A stretch of DNA of 64,000 bases, taken from the NCBI GenBank assembly GCA_040954595.2, contig CM082578.2:12028001-12092000 (forward strand). The letters are read 5' to 3'. The notes beneath the pieces were generated by a model. The model had not been told where the DNA came from and ran no database searches. It saw nothing but the letters and a program-made list of their open reading frames with translations. The DNA is from Balanoglossus misakiensis. Taxonomy: Eukaryota; Hemichordata. Of the stretch, positions 1 through 14,700 are shown in pieces; position 1 is the stretch's first letter, and each line of letters opens with the position of its first letter. The position numbers and the translations under genes are program-made.

Positions 1-909
1 CCGAGTATAGGAGAGTTCTCGGAAATACACAAAATATTGACGACGGAAATATCGCTTTTCCTTCAAAGATGTGAAACTCTAAGCGCCGATGTTTTATTGA
101 TTAAAGATGTAAAGTGTTGCATAATTACGCCTCCCTTTCACAAAGAAACAACGGGAGCCGCGTTCAGGTCGCTCGAAATGCCATCATTTGAGGTGCCGAA
201 AGAGAAGCGAATCCCAAACACTGAATGAGGCGTATTACTCATTGCGCATTCGTGTTAATGGGCGTGCAGCGATCGATAGCATATTCGCAAGAAATGCGTT
301 TGATTCCTCGTCTGGTCCGGCTAAGTGTACAGTATTCGTATATATCTGCCCGCGGGCGGCTGTTAAACGCAGCAAGGGGCTCCATCAGTTAAGTAATACG
401 ACTGCGGCGCACTTCTCGTGAAAACACCTTGTAAAGTGGGCACGACATCACAAAAGACACACTTTGTCGCCTCCTTTTGCAAATCGAAGCAATAAGCCGC
501 CCAAAACATCAAATTTAACCGCCGTTTTTTTATTTGAAGACGTAATGTTATGTTGGGAATATAACCCTTTTAACAGTCACACACCGTTTGCTAAACAAAT
601 ATCGATCACTTCATCAGCGCGGTCTTCAATATCAAACACGATGTTTATTACAACGACTGATAACATTTTAAAATCTTTTTTATTTTTTTGTTTACCCTTT
701 CATGGGGGCTTCCCGTATTTAATTTCCAATGTTGCCGTGTGTACAAAAACAAAATCTTCAATATCGATGAATTCAACAGGTGGACTACACGTATACATGT
801 TCCTTGTAGCAAAAAACAGGCGGTGTTTTTCCTCCTTCCAGAAAACGATAATCTCTTGATTTCCGCCATCACGATAGACGCGTATCATATGTTACTTTTT
901 AAGGAGAGA

Positions 910-943
910 CTTTGCATTACGCGTAACTTTGCATTACGCGTAA
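910..943. repeat. Perfect 17-bp tandem duplication
   Basis: The unit CTTTGCATTACGCGTAA occurs twice head to tail (910-926 and 927-943) without a mismatch. It looks like a recent slippage or repair duplication. Each copy contains the palindrome ACGCGT. Confidence 0.9.
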
Positions 944-2780
944 AACGTTCAAATACTTGGATGTTGGTAATTTTACCTCCGTTGTGAGATTAAATATGTT
1001 GTCTCTCGCACAGGTTCGGGGATTGCGAGCGCTTCTTGGAAAAAACATGTGGTAGATTAATTTTCTGGGGGAAAGAACGGTTATTGGGCTTGTCCCCTGC
1101 CTTCCATAGTGTCAGTAATTGGCAGAGTGAAAGTATGTAATTTCCATCGGTTGGTTGGTTGATGTAACACTATGCCGTACCTACTGGAACGTTCACTCAA
1201 ACACTGACAGCTAGCTGAGAGTGGTAGGCGGACAAACAGAACTAATCAAAATAAGGCATCGAGTTGAGCCCTGTGAAATAAACGCGAAGATGTCTCGCCT
1301 TGATGATTAATTTGGTCGTGGCAAACTCAAAACGACTGGGACTTTGGAGAGCTTGTGGATAAAATTCAAATTAGACGCTTTTAACGAGAGTTTATAATCT
1401 TCAGCAACCACCCCTCATCGCGGGTTTCCTCACATAATTTTTGTTTAAGAAAATTGCCCGTAATAACCGCCGTTTCCATGGCGACACGCTTTTGACAAAT
1501 TGATCTTTAACTGCAGTATACATTGCATCAAGCACGGCCGTTGGTGATTGCAGCTAGTGGCAGACAGACGCTCACTCGTGATTTTTTTCTCCTTTTTTGG
1601 ATTGGTGATTCTGCTTTGATGTATCGATGGATCAAGTGGCGACACGTTCTTGTTTTTTTTTCTCTCACAATCAAAACTGTTACGCCCTTTTATTGTATAA
1701 CTCAATCGCCACTCGCATTTCAGAGCACAGCTCGCTTGGAAATTAGGGAACAGAATCTCCGCGATTTATACAATTAGGTTCTAGGTTAGATTAACTGGCG
1801 CTTTTGAGACAATGTTCGGGACAATTTACTTGCGCAGTTTCTCACTGCGTCCGGCGATTCTCCAATTCCTTGGCTTGTAGCTGCTTGTTTAGTCTCCTTC
1901 TTTTCCCCTTCCAATCGTACATTCCAAAAGTGTGCAATCAACGGTTGTTGTTTTGCATCACACGCAAAGGTAATAACGACAGTGAAATCAAGCGTTGTTT
2001 ATAATCATGGTGCGTATACTGATAATCTTTTTCTCTGATTTTAATCAGTCTGTATATTTAAAAAATATAACTTGACATAGCGCGATATGGCCATGGGTGC
2101 GCCAGCCCTGCGTGCTGTCACGCTATCATTACTAGTCCACGTGGGTACAAGAAGAGCATTTTAGGCAATAGTTTTATAGATTTTAGCCAAACATTAGTTT
2201 GTGTAGCGTATGGCTTTAATGTACATGTATGTACAGGACTGTGTGTTTTCACTCCGACGGTCTTGCAGTCAGAGGGTAATTCACTCGCATTGCTATGTCC
2301 ACATACTTACCGTCATTTGCCGAACTGCTGCCTTTCTAAGAGTTGTTTGCGTGGCCGTTAGGTACTATAGTATAGGTTTAACCTTAAACATTCTGCAAAC
2401 AACTTTGTAGACAAATGCGACGCTCTGACGATTGCGCCGGTTCTGTTCCGCAGAGACTTTGGGGAATCCGAATGTGATTTAAGCGATAGTCAATCGTTAG
2501 CCGCTCCCCAGAGCTCAATTATAGGGCTTTCAAATTATTCGAATTGGTACGACGATGACCTTCGTTATGTGCTCGTTTCTCCGTGGCACATCTGCACGAT
2601 AACGGGCTGTGTAAACAGATTACGCGCAGATAAAACGACCGTATACTCAGTTGTTTTAGGGAAATCGTATCAGATATATTGTCTTCAACCATTCGTCAGT
2701 CAATCATCTTTGAGTACTACGTCGCCCAATTTTAGAAATCTATTAGGATTTTCCATTAAAATCTTAATTATCTATAAAAA

Positions 2781-2802
2781 GAGAGAGAGATAGAGAGAGA
2801 GG
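2781..2802. repeat. (GA)n microsatellite, interrupted
   Basis: A short GA dinucleotide run with one GATA interruption, in AT-rich DNA. Confidence 0.85.
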
Positions 2803-5800
2803 AGTTGATCCTTTTTTTGGAGTTGCGAGCTTCAGTATGTGTGCAATTTATTTCAAATCATCAAAAGGGGCGTCGAATGGATTTCATTAATTTTAACGTT
2901 CTAAATTCACGACACTGTACGCAACATTATACAACTGAATGGTCGTACTAAAGATGATTATAAATTCCTCGGAAGGAGGTTAACAATCCCGACCTTGCCT
3001 ACAGTCTCATAAATGGACTCATTTGAATGCTGTTATTTTTTTTACACTTTTTTGAATCTTTTCGCTCCTAACAACAAGCTAATGGTTTTGACATAAAGAT
3101 TTTATTTTACATACCGCGTCGGAGGCAGCCCTTTCGCCATTTGATATTTGATAAGGAAATAACTAAGTTCAGTAGTGAAGTAGTCGCCAAAACAAGTACT
3201 GTTTCCGGCAATGCAATCCGTTTTACGACAAAACACAGCCCAACTGATATTATTTTATATTACGCCGTGTTTTACGTTGTGTCATGATAAGTTATGGCGA
3301 GTCATGTACTCAAAATAGATTGCTATGGTTACCGAGACCTCAGATCAAAACAGTACTAACATCCCGCTTATCAGTGCCGAAACGAGTTTACTTCAGGTTG
3401 CAACCAGCGCCCTACCACGTGACCAGGTTTGGTCATTTATGTAGTGAGCCCAAAGAAACTTTTCGACAAACTTTAGTTCTCTTGCAAAACGAAAATAAAG
3501 AACCTGTAAACAACAGAGAATCAATTCGGTTCCAGCAAAGACGTTTTCGCTTCGTCTTATGATAAACCTAGTGCACCGATGTCCACGCCATCGCGAGATT
3601 CTCCCTGTTCCAGCGTCTTAGAAAAGCTCCAAGCAGGGATTAGGTTAAGTAACGGCCTACTCTACTAGATAAGAACAATGATAACACTATCGCAGCCTTC
3701 TGTGTAATTTGCAACTGCAAACAGCGTGGATCGACATCGTACATGCCGGGCATTTAGGGCCTTTTGAAGGACACGTTTCCTTCAAAGGCTTGTCAGCGAA
3801 GCTGAAAATCGAAGATAAAGGAATGATAAACACCGAACAAGCACCAACAGACGGCCGTTCTGTTTGTGTGATTTTCTGTTCTAGATTTCTGTCCCTGGTT
3901 TGTTAATAGGCTACGACACATAACGCTCAGCCTTAGAATAGGTGTGCGCATTACTGCGTACACACGGGATTTGAAAATGTCACCTACTATTACATGAAAG
4001 GGCTATTTCTTTAACTAACATAAGCACTAACTTAAAGCGTTTGCCGATTTTGTTAACAAACACATTGTGATATGCTGAAACGTTCAGGTTCTCCCCATGG
4101 GTCTTCTTGTGCGATCCAAGGCAAGAAAACAGTGCAATTATAACATAAGTAAGGTAGCCAGATTACTAAACAATCCGGGAACACTAGTTGCGGAGCGCGA
4201 GAAGTACAAAAACCTACGTCGGAAAGTGTTTGACTCTAGTGACAGGTCAAGCGTGAGACGGGTGAATTCAGGACTGCATCTACAGTCCAAACCATGGGAC
4301 ACAAGCAAACAGAAGCAATTAATAGTAAAACTCGGTCGTTCGTGGAATTGGATCAATTTAACCCGTAAATTAAAAATCGATCCACTTTGTGTTCCAGTCG
4401 TCAGTCACGATTGCGACGCCTGCAACGCAAGAGTTTTTTATTTTTGGATGCAGATTGCAATCGCCCACTGATTAAATGCCGCTGACGGTGTGAGTTTATA
4501 TAGAGTCCAGGACAGAAATAATCGTGCATGTTACCCGTTTTTTTAACGTTTTGTTAAAACACAATGTAATTTTGATACGTGTTTGTCAATGTTGATTAGT
4601 TGCTTGATTGGACTTGGGTTCTTTTTTGTGTGTTGCACAAATACTATGATGAATTAATTCCAGTATTGAAGCGATGTTCACTTAACCCCGCCACACACAA
4701 AGTCATCTGCACAACGCCATCTTTAATATCTTTAATAACATATTAAAAGGCTTTTTTATTTGTGTGTGCCCTTTACTGTCATAGGTCAGCAGTACTTTTG
4801 TGTTGTAACAAGCACACGCTGTAAGACAAAGAATGTATTGCTTGTTACCGCGCCAAAAGATGTGTATCGTTTGGTTCTGGTCGGGTGTCCAAGAAAACAT
4901 TCACCGTCCAACTGAACTTACTGCACGATATAAGCTTAGAAGTGTCAGCATTGACAACAACAGCACCACACTCGTGTTTTTGTTAAAATCTGGTCAGGTC
5001 TGTTTCTCTAAATCAAATCAAATAACGCAATTTTGAAGACAGCAAACGACACACCAAAAAGACTGGATATCGAACGTCGTGATGTAATACAATACACGTC
5101 ATGTTTACAGTACCACGAGGCTCTATTCTCCGAGAAGCAGAAATTTGAATATCGACAGAGTTTCTCTAAAAGTCCATTTCCGCTCCCATAAAACTGAAAA
5201 CACGCCACGTTTCTATTAGTGCTGCGTTCTTTTGTAATTCGTACTGTGAACAGGTGGATTTCGTCGAGAGTGATTTGTGGCGTTATATGAATGCATTGTG
5301 CCACCGTTCTCCCTCCTCGCTCCATTTGAATGGCAGCGCTGTCTCCGCACTCAGGCGCGAAAAAATCATGTCGTCAATATGGCACGTCAGGTGACGAACG
5401 TATCGCTGGCTCTGAACGCTTCCGTCTCCAGTCTCGCCATTCTGGATGATTTTTTTCTTTCACTTGTGTGTGGAGGTAATTCGTCGAGTGATGGTATCGT
5501 GCATCGAGTGCAGCAGACAGTCGACCATTGCGTCAGAAATAATCGCCAGACCAATGATGTGCTAAAAATACAAATCACCTTTTGACCCGAGGTATTGACG
5601 CATCGGTATAACAGCCGTGTATTTTACGAAATGTATATTTCACTGATCCGTCAAATTTTAGACATTAATCGATTCACTGCCTTATGCCAAAAATGGTAAC
5701 ATTTTAATTTCTGTTCGAGTTTTAGTTTCGTGTCCATGTACACGGATTTGCCAAGTGTGGTACTAAGGACAAAATCTGCCAAGACTGATCCGGATGTACG

Positions 5801-5950
5801 CATTTCAAGTAAAACGTTTAAAATAACACATAATATTTACATGCATATATATTCGGCATATGGTACTTGCAATGTCAGCACTATCGCATAGCAACATTCT
5901 CAAAACGTCACATTGTGGTGAATTTACATGAAAATCAGTGCGATCTTCTC

Positions 5951-5970
5951 GTTGTTGTTGTTGTTGTTGT
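5951..5970. repeat. (GTT)n microsatellite
   Basis: Six to seven GTT units followed by a T run and a G run. On the minus strand it encodes the poly-Gln run of a short spurious ORF. Confidence 0.9.
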
Positions 5971-7383
5971 TTTTTTGGGGGGTGTTTATAGTCATGTCCT
6001 TGTTGAGGATTCGATGTGAGGTTTGTCACGGAATATGAATCATCTATACTTTGAATTTAGTTGGAGCAAACGATCATCGATCAGACACGATAGTGTTTAA
6101 ATATATACTGATCTCGTCTGTTAAATCTGTAAGCAGCATATTGCTCATACTATTTTGTACATCAAATTTAATGAACAAAAAATACGTGTTTCCACCGACC
6201 CATCAACCCGTCCACACACGCAGATATATTTAAATTGGTTATTTCTGAAATACTATTTCGGTCAAAATTCAGCAAGATAAATCTCCATATACCGAACACG
6301 TAAACAGCCATTTTTCAAAACGCTAAACGAAAAATCGTCTTACTCCGGCACGTGTCAGACACACACGAATCAGACGCATGTATAGGCTGCACAGAAAAGA
6401 ATATGGTCCCAACAGCCAGGATAGTAATGTATGCCTTACTACGCCCTGGGTAACATCAAAAAACGGCGAGAAAATGTGAACTCTTCAGTGAAATTACTGG
6501 GAAGTACTTTGTAATCCCATATCGCCATATGACGTGTTGGCGGGACCACAGATGTGTCGAATAACGACACAAATCGATCAGCCCCAGTTTAACCCTTCTT
6601 TGCATGCAACCAATTGTTAGACAATGATCAAGCAAGCTTGTTATACGTAAGAGTAATCGTCGTGTATTTTTACCGACATCGTTTACTGTGGCTTGAAATC
6701 TAAATTTATCACTGGTTTGTCCTGCTGAGGTTTTTTTGTGTCATGATGCGATTACTGTGGCCGTCTGTGTAATTACATCATCGCCAATTAGTCATATTGC
6801 AACTGACTCGCGAGTGTGTGGTATACCTCCCACCGACTTCCAAACGTTGCGTTTTAAATTCAGACTGGAAAACCTCCAGTCGGGAAGTGCCGTACCCGAC
6901 CCCAGCATTCACAATCTCCCCTAAAATACGCCAGTTATTCCCGTCTTATGCACAGCACTTTTACTGTCACGGCTGCATCTTCATCTTCATGAACCCCCCG
7001 CGATGAACTATGCATAGGAGTCACGCGAGGTGACGCCTGGACTAATCCAATTCAGATTAGATCGCCAAATAATATGATTTTACTGTCGGCATCGTCTCGG
7101 ATATCGCTTTTAAACTTAGTTCACGGGAAATGTCAAATGTTATGATCATATGCTGTCATCTCTAGTCTTGTGCCCCTCTGCACAGATTCTACCTAGAGAT
7201 AGAGTTAATTACCGTATCATTTCATGCTAACTGATTTGTTATGCAGAATCTCACATTACACGCTCAATATTGTATTCAGCCCACGGATTCATGATCGGAT
7301 TATCGGCGCTTCGTGGGATTATATTGGCATTTAAGTGAGTTTGAAATGATTCTCTCTCAGTCTCTCTCGCTCCCTCCTTTCCT

Positions 7384-7401
7384 CCCCTCCCACCCACCCC
7401 C
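7384..7401 (-). other. G-quadruplex motif (minus strand)
   Basis: The + strand reads CCCCTCCCACCCACCCCC. The minus strand therefore has four runs of at least three G separated by single-base loops, the most stable class of intramolecular G-quadruplex motif. It lies at the right end of a pyrimidine-rich tract (about 7355-7420). Confidence 0.7.
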
Positions 7402-8382
7402 TCACCCCTGTCTTTCTCTTTTTTAATCAGTTTGTATTACCTGTCCGATTCTTACTTTACCTTGATCAAATGGGGGCACAACCCAAGTCAATGTACTCTA
7501 TAGATATATCCTTGTTTACGGTGAACAAATTGAGACTGTTTTAAATGAAAAGTGAAAGGGGGTCGCTGTGCGACGTTCTGTGATCAAACTGACAGTAACC
7601 TGTGAGCGTCATGACCGAAAGTGACCCGCAACCTATACAAAAGAACATTTCTATTGTATCAGTCACATTCCATTAGTTAATGATTGCACAGGGCTCCATC
7701 TGTTCCATTAAAAATATATAGACTACAGTGCCTCCTTCACACGGGGAGTACACCAGATATATGCTGAATTTTCTACTAGCAGAATAATACGATAGTGTTT
7801 CCGTTGAAAGTGCGCTCGGAATGCATCTGAAACTTAAGAAGGCGTTTGTCGTATGCCAGCGGACTGTTTGTAGAATTGAATACGAAAAACAACGCGAAAA
7901 TACAATCCAATAACCTCCAGTCGCTAATAACCTGTTCGCCGATCTTTGGACGTTTCTTGATTTGGGATAAGTAACTGTTCATCTAAGTACATGTAGTTCA
8001 GTCGGTCTCATTTGAGTGACGTTCCCATGGCAACAATCTTTGAGATAGAGCGAAGACTCTCCCATCCTATAACCCCCATCTCTTGAACAATTTCCCAAAC
8101 TAAAATATCTGCAGACGTATACACTACATGTACACAGGGGGAGCTGACAGTAGGTCTCATACAACCTGACTGAAAGCTTAAAGGGTTAATCTCGAGCTTG
8201 CTTCAGCCTTCTATAGCTAGCACTTACCTCTTTATGTGAAAGTTTGGCCAGACAATCGGTTCTTTCATCCCGTATTTGCGGTTTGCCTCAATGCGGACTT
8301 AATACCATATTTCCCCAAAATCCCAAATCCCACATTTTCTCACCTTTTACACAAACGTCTTTTGAAATAAAACGATTAACGC

Positions 8383-8429
8383 AGCCACAGTCCCTCTATT
8401 ACATTATCTATTATTGAGGGACCGTGGCT
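8383..8429. repeat. Short inverted repeat / hairpin
   Basis: Arms AGCCACAGTCCCTC (8383-8396) and GAGGGACCGTGGCT (8416-8429) are reverse complements at 13 of 14 positions and flank a 19-nt AT-rich loop. No gene context indicates a function. A small foldback transposon remnant or a structured RNA are the main possibilities. Confidence 0.7.
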
Positions 8430-8714
8430 CAGTTCTTCTGGGGTATTTTGGCTTAGTTTGATTCAGAACGGTTTAAAAACTGTTAATAAGTGTCTTGTGT
8501 GACTGCAACTGCTCTCTACTATTTGATTACAATAAACCTCTTGAAGTACCAGGCAACATTTTAAAGGGGATGGACTGGCGTGTGTTTAGGATTATCAGGA
8601 AAAGAAGAAGATGCCTAGAATCCTCACGTGGCATCGTTACCGACACGAATTCCGCCTCTTCACGAGTGAGAGCCCGACCACGTTGCCGCGCTTTTTTTTC
8701 TTTCTTTCTCACTA

Positions 8715-8750
8715 TGATTTATTCAGTGATTTATTGAATGATTTATTGAA
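8715..8750. repeat. 12-bp tandem repeat, three copies
   Basis: Three adjacent 12-bp units: TGATTTATTCAG, then TGATTTATTGAA twice. The first copy differs at two positions. Confidence 0.9.
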
Positions 8751-10894
8751 TGGTCGGACGTCGAGTGAAATTTATGTGAAAGGCGGTTCATTATGGACGC
8801 TTCATCGGCCACCAAACATGTCAAGTCATCAGCGGCAACGGCAGCAGACTTCTCAGCTACCGCCATCTTTGAATTTCAATGACGTTGACAGAACGGCGAT
8901 GGTAAATTGAAACTCCGAGTACTTCTGGGTATACGCGGTGCCGCAGATGGGCGTGATATTTAAAATCTCCCCGGCGAGATCCTCGCGTTCAGCGCGCGGC
9001 AAAACAAACCTAGCATGAATTGATGCCCATCTAATCACATAGCCGATTGGAGTAGAATTTTTTTAAATTTAAATATTGATTTCTTAACTGACGGGTGTCA
9101 AAATTAGAATCATTCACACTCTAAAACACATGACAAAGCAGCGCTACCAAAAGGTCGTAATTGTTCGTAGGTGACTGCAGCGAGAATTCAAGGAATATTC
9201 TCTTTAATATCTCTGTCAATGCTCATGTGCGCGGCATTGGGCGATGTGCGCGTATCGCACAGTGTAACTATAAAAATATTATAATAGTATATGCGCATGT
9301 CATTCTGTGAATTCTAAAGTGACATTTGTTTGTACTCGCCGAGGGGGTCAAAGTTGTCCCCTCCCCCCTCATCACTGACTGAGCAATATTTGCGTAAAGT
9401 AACGTGATATGGGGCTGTGACGTCACATTGCCAATATGTGCTCCGTAATAAGTATTCCGTGGAAAAAAAATCAAATGTTACCTATATGCATGTACGACTG
9501 AAAGCGGAATATGACAGCTGGGGATCAAACAATACTGTCATCCTAACTTCAAGAACACGTTATTGCAATTTTCCATTATGCTCGCGGATTGACTGTATTC
9601 ATATTATGTGCCCAGGCAATGTCAGGTGAAACGAATTCCGATCGCGTGACCTGTGGGTCTTCTGTTCTGTAGCTGGCATTGAAAATCTGCATTCCCTTGA
9701 CTGAACCCGATTGGAAAACATTGTCGCCGATTCGGGTGCGTGGACAGTTCTAGTATGTACTGCAGCACTGTACCTTGTTGTCTGCCTAACACTAGCGCTA
9801 CGCATATACGTACCGCACAAGTATTAGCCGTCTCCGTACTCTACATCTGATTTTAATTAGATTGCAAATACCCATAATTATTTCTTGAACCTTTATACAC
9901 TTTGGGACAGTCTTTGTTTCCATAGGGGTCAGCGGTCATTTGCCGTGCGCCACCCCCAGGCCGCAGCAACTGACCAGGCCCTTATGACTTGAAAAGAGAG
10001 GAAATAGTCTGAGTCACTGCGCAATGTAACCTCCATTCCCTTCCATTCACACAAATCATGTACATTGTACATGTACTTGTGGCAAACAGTATCCAACTCT
10101 GCTTCCTATATACAAGAACGATTAAAGCTCTTACATGTTACTGGCAACCTCGTGACATTAACAAACACGTTTGAACATGTATTTCCAATCACGTTAACCT
10201 TGTAGTTTCCCTCGCAGTTAATTTAAAACTAACTGTATAATTAATTGAGACCTGATTATATGACGGCATTTCCTGTGTTAACGAGCGAATACTGGCACGC
10301 GCCTTGTACGGATACTTTTTCTCGGTATTTCACATCTGTTAAACGTTTATGCGATAATCTGACGGCCCAATACTGAATAAAAACTACCATTTTCTTTGGT
10401 TTATTTTTACGGTTGCCGATCACTTGGTGTTCTTCGTCAATGCAAAGTTCCTGACCCCTTGTCTAACGTAGGTAAAGCGGTAGGCGTCACGAAGAAACAC
10501 GGGATGATCATTAAATTAACACCGACACCATCGAGAAACATAACCCGCACCAGGTTGCCGTATTTTTTAAGACCGAATGACTATTGATTTGCATGACTCG
10601 TTGTAATTAACTCGAAGTGTATCGATTGTTCGGAGAGTCAGATGTTATGATTTACCCCCGAATTGCCCGCTGGCCATCTATTCATGCCGCCCAACCTCGT
10701 TAATTTTAATTTCACGTGGTGGAGAATACATCTTTAAGCAAAATAAAATACCGACGGATTCACACGTCACTTATTCAATCCAAACAAACAAACTATTACG
10801 TCTCCTGAGACGTTTTTATGAAATAACAAGTGTTACCTAATACCTGACCCCGTTTTAATTCATCATGTAAAAAAATCGGCAGTCAGCTATCGTA

Positions 10895-10911
10895 GTCTCA
10901 GTGACTGAGAC
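10895..10911. repeat. Perfect 8-bp palindrome with one central base
   Basis: GTCTCAGT, a central G, then ACTGAGAC is a perfect inverted repeat. The flanks (ATCGTA and GATCC) extend the symmetry imperfectly. It could be a dimeric protein-binding site or chance. Confidence 0.6.
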
Positions 10912-11450
10912 GATCCATTGACATCGTTAAATTAAATTAAATTATGTATTCAAAATTTCCTGACTTCTATCTGTACGCCCCGTAGAAAGGTAAACGTTTG
11001 TAATCCCCGCCATGAAGGCCACCTTTCCGGATTAAACGTTCTTCTTCTGACACTCTGCAAACAAGCGAAGACTTACTTAAAGCGCGGCTGCCCCCGGGGG
11101 TTATATCCTCTCGCACAATTAACGTGGAAGATGTTGGCAGGGGGCTCCTGAACGGCATTAGGGATGACAGTGATTGTGTAAAACGCCGGGCAAAGTGGGA
11201 AGCCCGATCGAAAGTTTATGGTATTATCGATAGCGGTGTCAGTTTTGTCGACAGAGCACCGGGCGAATAGATCGCTGATTGGCCGTTCCGCTCGCTGTCT
11301 TGGGAGATTGAAAAGCAGGACGCATCCCAGTGCAGCTGGAATGCCCCACGGACGAAAACACAACAGAAAATTGTCTCCAGGGAATACGTACTGAATTATC
11401 TTAATTAAGCAATCGGTCTAAGTTATTGCACTATTCCTTATATTTTCATT

Positions 11451-11745
11451 TTGCTCGTTGGTTGGTTGTTTGGTTCATTCATTCATTCATTCATTTGTTT
11501 GTTTGCTTGTTTATTTTTGTTGTGTTTTGTTGATTAATTGATTAATTGATTTACCGATCCGACTTATTGATTAATTAATTAATTTATTGCTAACTAACAG
11601 ACATTGATTGACTGTGATCACCAGACTAATTGGTCCGTTGGTTGTTCGGCCGGTCGATTAAAATTGGTTGGTTGGTTTGCTGGTTGCTACGCAGTCCCTG
11701 TGGTTGGCAGTTTGGTTGGCTGGTTGGTTGGTTAAATTGAACATA
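11451..11745. repeat. Composite tetranucleotide-rich region (GGTT, ATTC, GATTAATT)
   Basis: A mosaic of short degenerate tandem runs: GTTGGTTG-type repeats at both ends, (ATTC)5 near 11475-11494, GTTT runs near 11496-11512, ATTGATTA repeats near 11531-11585, then further GGTTGGTT runs to about 11735. Minus-strand ORFs rich in Asn, Gln and Pro across it are by-products of the repeats. Confidence 0.8.
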
Positions 11746-14700
11746 TGACTTATTGATGAAACGTTGGCAGTAAAATGCAAAACAACATATCTTTGATGTA
11801 AACTGGAAATCCCACACGTGAGGGAATCCAACTGTGCTTGCAAAGAGCAACAAAACATGCAATAACCGCAGCGCTCTCTCTTCAATATAACATGCCGTGT
11901 ATCATATTGAACCCACAAATAACTACTTTTGTCTTGTCTACATGCCACATACCCGACTTTGATTGCAAAAAGACAACTTAATTAAACCACCATGCGGCGC
12001 TCTTTGAGTCGCATTGACATGATAAACGTCACACACACAAAAATCCAAGTGGTCGGGGCTGGCATCGAGGTTATTTGTCAGATTGTCACGTACGGTACAA
12101 CTACAAGCCGTGTTTATTTTCTCCAAAAAATATGTCGTTCAGAGACTATTATGTGTGAGGTTTTGTGGTTTTCCGTTTTTGTTATAAACAAATCAAGACG
12201 GAAAAGGTGTCGGCAACTTGAAGTTATTGAACCCATCATCTGATGATATATGGATCGCGCCTTGGGATTGGTTGGGAAACGCCAGGAAATCTTTTTACAG
12301 ATTGTCTGGCTGTACACAATTTTGAGCGACAAATCTCGACTCACCCATTAGTCTGATTGCCAAGATAAATGTCAGTGCTATTGGGTGTCTTCCTGTCGCG
12401 TATCATGTCACATGTTCAGATAATATCATTGATGACAACAAATCGATGCATACCCTGAAAGTTTGAAGCTTAGGAATGCGGCATAATTGTACACTTTACG
12501 CATAGTATACACAGTTCAGTGTTTGTTGAAGCAATAAGGTTTTAGAGCCGATGGCCGAAGGCGCGGCTCACTGTACATCTTTCGTTTCTGTCGCATGCAT
12601 CCCTGCGATACTAATTCGCGACCTGACTGGCAGGCGCTTTTGCGAGTTGCACGATAAGAAAATTGCACCTCCGAGGCAAAGTCTATCCAGGTATTCTAAC
12701 TGCGCTGTGATGTGCATTGCGATTATGAACCATCCAAGTGTACGGGGATGCAATAACATCGGGCATCGCCTTACCCCTGGTTGAGTTATTACATTCGTCA
12801 GTCGTGCCCCGCCGCCGGGGATACGGGTCTTGGTGCACCGCAGATTTCGAACGTGTGTGCCGTGCGACACCATTTCGCCCGTGCCTCTTGCTGCGGCAGC
12901 GAGAGCATCGGGATTTGCATGCGCTTTATTTTTCGACTACGACGTTTGTCCACTGCAGCTTCGAGCATGGCATCCTATTTGGGTCAACCATAATTATATA
13001 TTTCCGAAGTAATATACAATATGTTATTTGGAGGAACTGAGCAACCTGTAATATTTACAATGGGTAACTTTCCATATGTCTGCCCAACTGATAAAAAATA
13101 TTGTAAATCTAGTTATTCCAAAGTAAACAATGAAAGATTCATATCATCTTACTTTGGATCTGATAAAAGCAAAAACAAATCGAAAGAAATGCCGTCTTAC
13201 TGTTTACACAACTGTGTGCGCATTAATGCAAAGCTAAGGAATTGTTATTCTTGCCTTTATTTGACACAAATGTATAATATATCAATCGATACATGTTTAA
13301 GTAAAAGGGAAATTAAACTGTCAGACTGTGATTCAGAATCAGCGATGTTTGTGTTCTGTGCATTCCCAGTATGCGACACACTTATTATTTTCAAATTACA
13401 TAAATGTAAAATGGCGAAAAAAATGCGGCCACGGGAATATCGTGTTATGCCCAATGTCTTACATCTGGACACGTTTATGGTGTCACGGTGGTCCGCGGTA
13501 TGGACTGGTTTCGGTTAACGGTCGTACAAAACGAATTTTCCTGTTTTGGTTTTTGTTTGTTTGTTTGTTACCAACATACCGTGCACCATCCAGCAAACAA
13601 GGTTCGCAACAGAGGACCTGGCCAATCAGAGACGGGCATGACAGGGCTAGACTCCTGCACGCAATCTCCGTGCGATCAAGCGAAAGAAACAATCACTTCT
13701 ACGGGTAACACTTATGTATACACATGAGCTCGAAATGCAAAAAAGAAGGATTTCAACGATGTCTCTTTTCAAAGTCCAGCCAAGTTGGATGGACTTCGTC
13801 ACTGTCTGAAAGAGCGGAAGTTAAAATGTGTCCCCGCGCAATCATCTTTTATTGTCGTGAAGTCTCTCAAAAACGTTATATCAAAGTTACATATATGACA
13901 GGCACTAAAAGCCATTTATTGCTCTTACAATTTATTGTTTATAAAAAAGGAAAAATGCGAATCTTAAAATACTCCTTTTAAAAGGCTACTTTATAGGCAT
14001 AACAGTTCACCTATTTGAAGACCGGGTTTTATTCCGTCACAAATGCAGAGAACGAGATTTGCATTTAAATCGCCTTTCAAATGCGCTTTACAAAACTATA
14101 ATCGTAACCACTACGATTCGAATTTAATAGAAATACTGCTTTTTAATACATTATTTAATTTAGAATCGTAAAAGAAGCACGGCTCACAAAACGCTTTGTT
14201 GGGTCAATACCGAAAGGCGACTGTCTCGCCTTATATTCCTGTTTTCATTACCACTCTGCCGAGTGTATGAGCTTTGGAAGGGCAAGAGCCTAATCATGAT
14301 TGTACTAAGTTTGTTCATCTCTCAGGCCTTTCTGAATAGAAATTGATTTAGTATCAGTAACGACCTTCGCCCGCCGCCCTCCTCCAAACACCACGCGATA
14401 ATATGAGGAAAAATCCTCCTTTAATGACAACAGCGAACCACTTATGTGTGTGTACATGTACGTGTGCGTGCGTGTCTTCGTCCAACGAATTCTGGAAATA
14501 AAATCTTTGAATTATGAGCGTATGCCGTTCATGAAAGATGGTAATAATAAAAGCCAAAACGAGCAGTATCCGACGAAGCGTTGATTATATTACCGCACTG
14601 GAAAGCGCGTCTGTGTTGTCATTTTGTGAAGGAAAAAAATGTGGCTGGGAGAAATTTACGATCACAATATAAGTGTACACCTTTCACGGATAATTTTACG

